From NCBI GenBank assembly GCA_030624805.1, contig JAUXJL010000137.1:1-6048 (forward strand): a stretch of DNA of 6,048 bases, read 5' to 3'. The translations under genes and the position numbers were made by a program. A model generated the notes under the pieces. That model was not told the origin of the DNA. It made no database searches and saw only the letters and a program-made list of their open reading frames with translations. The number at the start of each line of letters is the position of its first letter. Within the stretch, counting starts at the first letter, position 1. The stretch is from Acidimicrobiia bacterium. Its GTDB lineage: Bacteria > Actinomycetota > Acidimicrobiia > Spongiisociales > SHLN01. Shown here piece after piece: positions 4,256 to 6,048 of this stretch.

Positions 4256-6048
4256 GTGATTGCCATCGTCGGTTACGCCGCCATCGTTGCGGCGCTCGGT
4301 GCCTCCATCGCTCTCATCGGGCGGGCCGTCAAATCGTTCGGAGCCGAGGCCCCGGTAGGACCCGTGCGGGTCCCGGTGTTTGTGATGTTGGGCGGGGCCG
4401 GGCTGGCATTTGCCCTACTCATCTTGGGGCTGCTGGCCAACGATTTCTCAATCGCATACATCGCCCACAACCACTCGACTAAAACACCGTTCGTCTTCAC
4501 CATCGCCACCGCCTGGGCCGCTCTCGAGGGCAGCATCCTCCTGTGGGGGCTCGTTCTGGCCGGCTTTGTGTACGGCGTCTACCGCACCGTCTCAGACGGC
4601 GACCGACTCGGAATCGGCGCTCTCGGTGTGCTCGGTGTTGTCGGAGTGTTCTTCTTTGGGATCATGGCAACCTTCGCCAACCCGTTCGCGGTTTGCACCG
4701 ACCTCATCAGCGGCGTGTGTGCCGACACCAGCTGGCACCCGTTTACCGCTACCGCGGCCCCGCTTGAGGGGCCCGGACCCAACCCGCTGCTGCAGAACCA
4801 CATCCTCATGGCGGTTCATCCACCCGTGTTGTACGTCGGGTATGTCGGGTTCGCGGTGCCATTCGCCTTTGCCATCTCCACGCTGCTCGGGGGAACTGCC
4901 ACCACCTGGCTCGAGCGGACCCGCCGCTGGACCCTTTTCGCCTGGGTTTTTCTCACCGCCGGTATCACCCTCGGAGCTATCTGGTCCTACGCCGTGCTCG
5001 GATGGGGCGGCTATTGGGCGTGGGATCCGGTTGAGAACGCCTCGTTCCTGCCCTGGTTGGCCGGGACCGCGTTCATCCACTCGGCGGTCATCGAGCGGCG
5101 CCGCGGCATGCTGCGGGCGTGGAACATCCTTCTTGTGATCTCTACGTTCGCCCTCACCATCCTCGGAACGTTCCTGACTCGTTCGGGGGTAGTCGCCTCT
5201 GTACACAGCTTCACCCAGTCGGCCATCGGGCCCGCTCTGCTCGGCTTTCTTCTCCTCGTTCTGGTCTCGTCGCTCGGATTGTTCGCCACCCGGGCCCATC
5301 TCGTCGCCCAATCGCCCCGTCTCGAGTCGCTCGCCAGCCGTGAGGGAGTCTTCCTGGCCAACAACCTCCTCCTGACGTTGTTCACAGTGGTAGTCCTCGT
5401 CGGCACACTTGGTCCGCTCTTTCTCGAAGCCTTCACGGGCAGAGTGGTTGCCGTCGGCAGACCGTTCTTCGATCAGCTGGCCGCCCCCATTTCCTACGTG
5501 CTGCTGCTGGCGATCGGGCTCGGACCCATCACGCCGTATCGGGCCGCTCGTGCTTCGGTGGTGTGGGAGCGCATCCGCACCCCACTCCGCGTGGCACTCG
5601 GGGTCGGAGCCGCCGCAGTCTTGCTCGGTCGGCGGGAGGCGACCGTGCTCGTCGTTCTCATGCTCAGCACCTTCATCGTCTCAGTCATCGGCCGGCTCCT
5701 TTTTGTGCAGGCACGACGCACCGGGGCAGGCCTCTTGGCTGGGATCGGCCAGGTCGTTGGCCGGGACCCCGGGTTCTGGGGTGGGCAGATCGCTCACATC
5801 GGGGTGGCGATGATTGCCATCGGTATCACCATTTCGGCTGCGCTGGCGGTGCAGGGCAGTGTGACCCTGCAAATCGGAGAGACCGAACAATTCGCAGGCT
5901 TCGAGCTGACCTACATCGCACCGTTCGAGCGCACCAGCGCCAACAAGACGGAACTGGGCGCCACCGTCCGACTGTCTCGGGACGGTCGGGTCATCGACAC
6001 GCTCGAACCCCGATTGAACTCATTCCCCAATCGAGTGCAGCCGATTGC
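4256..6048 (+). CDS. ccmF: CcmF, cytochrome c heme lyase subunit (3' end beyond window)
   Basis: A large polytopic membrane protein, 597 codons visible with no stop before the right edge; E. coli CcmF has about 650 residues, so little is missing. With CcmH it receives heme from CcmE and ligates it to apocytochrome c. The WWD domain reads WGGYWAWDPVENASFLPWL (250-268). The four histidines important in E. coli CcmF (173, 261, 303, 491) have equivalents at His188 (HPPVLYVGY), His275 (FIHS), His317 (SVHSF) and His514 (IAHIG). Other matches are ANDFSIAYIA (61-70), EGSILLW (91-97), LGTFLTRSGV (303-312) and FLANNLLL (366-373). An external domain begins near residue 535. The loop before HPP is longer than in E. 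coli and carries Cys147 and Cys155. No ribosome binding site precedes the GTG at 4256. That start is chosen because it aligns with the usual N-terminus and no other start codon lies just upstream in frame. It follows ccmE by 28 bases. Confidence 0.97.
   Translation, partial: MIAIVGYAAIVAALGASIALIGRAVKSFGAEAPVGPVRVPVFVMLGGAGLAFALLILGLLANDFSIAYIAHNHSTKTPFVFTIATAWAALEGSILLWGLVLAGFVYGVYRTVSDGDRLGIGALGVLGVVGVFFFGIMATFANPFAVCTDLISGVCADTSWHPFTATAAPLEGPGPNPLLQNHILMAVHPPVLYVGYVGFAVPFAFAISTLLGGTATTWLERTRRWTLFAWVFLTAGITLGAIWSYAVLGWGGYWAWDPVENASFLPWLAGTAFIHSAVIERRRGMLRAWNILLVISTFALTILGTFLTRSGVVASVHSFTQSAIGPALLGFLLLVLVSSLGLFATRAHLVAQSPRLESLASREGVFLANNLLLTLFTVVVLVGTLGPLFLEAFTGRVVAVGRPFFDQLAAPISYVLLLAIGLGPITPYRAARASVVWERIRTPLRVALGVGAAAVLLGRREATVLVVLMLSTFIVSVIGRLLFVQARRTGAGLLAGIGQVVGRDPGFWGGQIAHIGVAMIAIGITISAALAVQGSVTLQIGETEQFAGFELTYIAPFERTSANKTELGATVRLSRDGRVIDTLEPRLNSFPNRVQPI

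Noticed and set aside
4224..4259. TTG at 4224 overlapping the ccmE stop as a coupled start for ccmF
   Set aside because: It is in a different frame from CcmF and meets a stop after eleven codons.
4410..5138. Plus-strand open frame of 242 codons inside ccmF
   Set aside because: Out of frame with CcmF, whose frame carries the WWD motif and all four conserved histidines across this region. The alternative translation is Ser/Pro/Arg-rich.

Overview
The window is gene-dense, high-GC DNA with every gene on the + strand. It holds a System I (Ccm) cytochrome c maturation locus in the classical order ccmA-ccmB-ccmC-ccmD-ccmE-ccmF. Upstream sit three genes: a TlpA/CcmG-type thioredoxin lipoprotein, a diverged Lgt-like membrane protein and a single-domain rhodanese. 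High GC, frequent GTG starts, a lipoprotein thioredoxin and a possible leaderless GTG promoter fit an actinobacterial-type organism (for example Acidimicrobiia) or another high-GC bacterium outside the Proteobacteria. No taxonomic marker is present, so this is inference.

Region 1 (1-1598): a thioredoxin-fold lipoprotein (32-514) with a WCIPC active site. Three bases after it comes a 237-residue polytopic protein of the prolipoprotein diacylglyceryl transferase fold (518-1231), which has lost several residues needed by genuine Lgt. Seven bases further on is a rhodanese with a CRSGNRS loop (1239-1598). The spacing suggests one transcription unit concerned with thiol or sulfur chemistry.

Region 2 (1599-1637): a 39-base gap, the largest in the window. 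It contains a perfect 6-bp inverted repeat with a 4-base loop and a TACAAT box placed so that transcription would begin at or next to the GTG of ccmA. This is the best promoter candidate and probably separates the upstream trio from the ccm operon, although read-through is possible.

Region 3 (1638-6048): ccmA to ccmF. A/B, B/C and D/E overlap by 4 bases, C/D by 8, and E/F are separated by 28. CcmA and CcmB form the ABC part and work with CcmC and CcmD to load heme on the chaperone CcmE. CcmE delivers heme to CcmF, part of the heme lyase that attaches heme to apocytochrome CXXCH motifs outside the cytoplasmic membrane. The upstream thioredoxin could reduce those cysteines (the CcmG role). CcmF is open at the right edge (597 codons visible), so ccmH, a second ccmG or a ccdA/dsbD gene further on cannot be judged.

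No wholly new system is evident. The points most worth checking are the degenerate Lgt paralogue between the thioredoxin lipoprotein and the rhodanese, the palindrome and possible leaderless promoter before ccmA, and a cysteine-containing insertion in an external loop of CcmF. I found no RNA genes, mobile elements, CRISPR arrays or long repeats.
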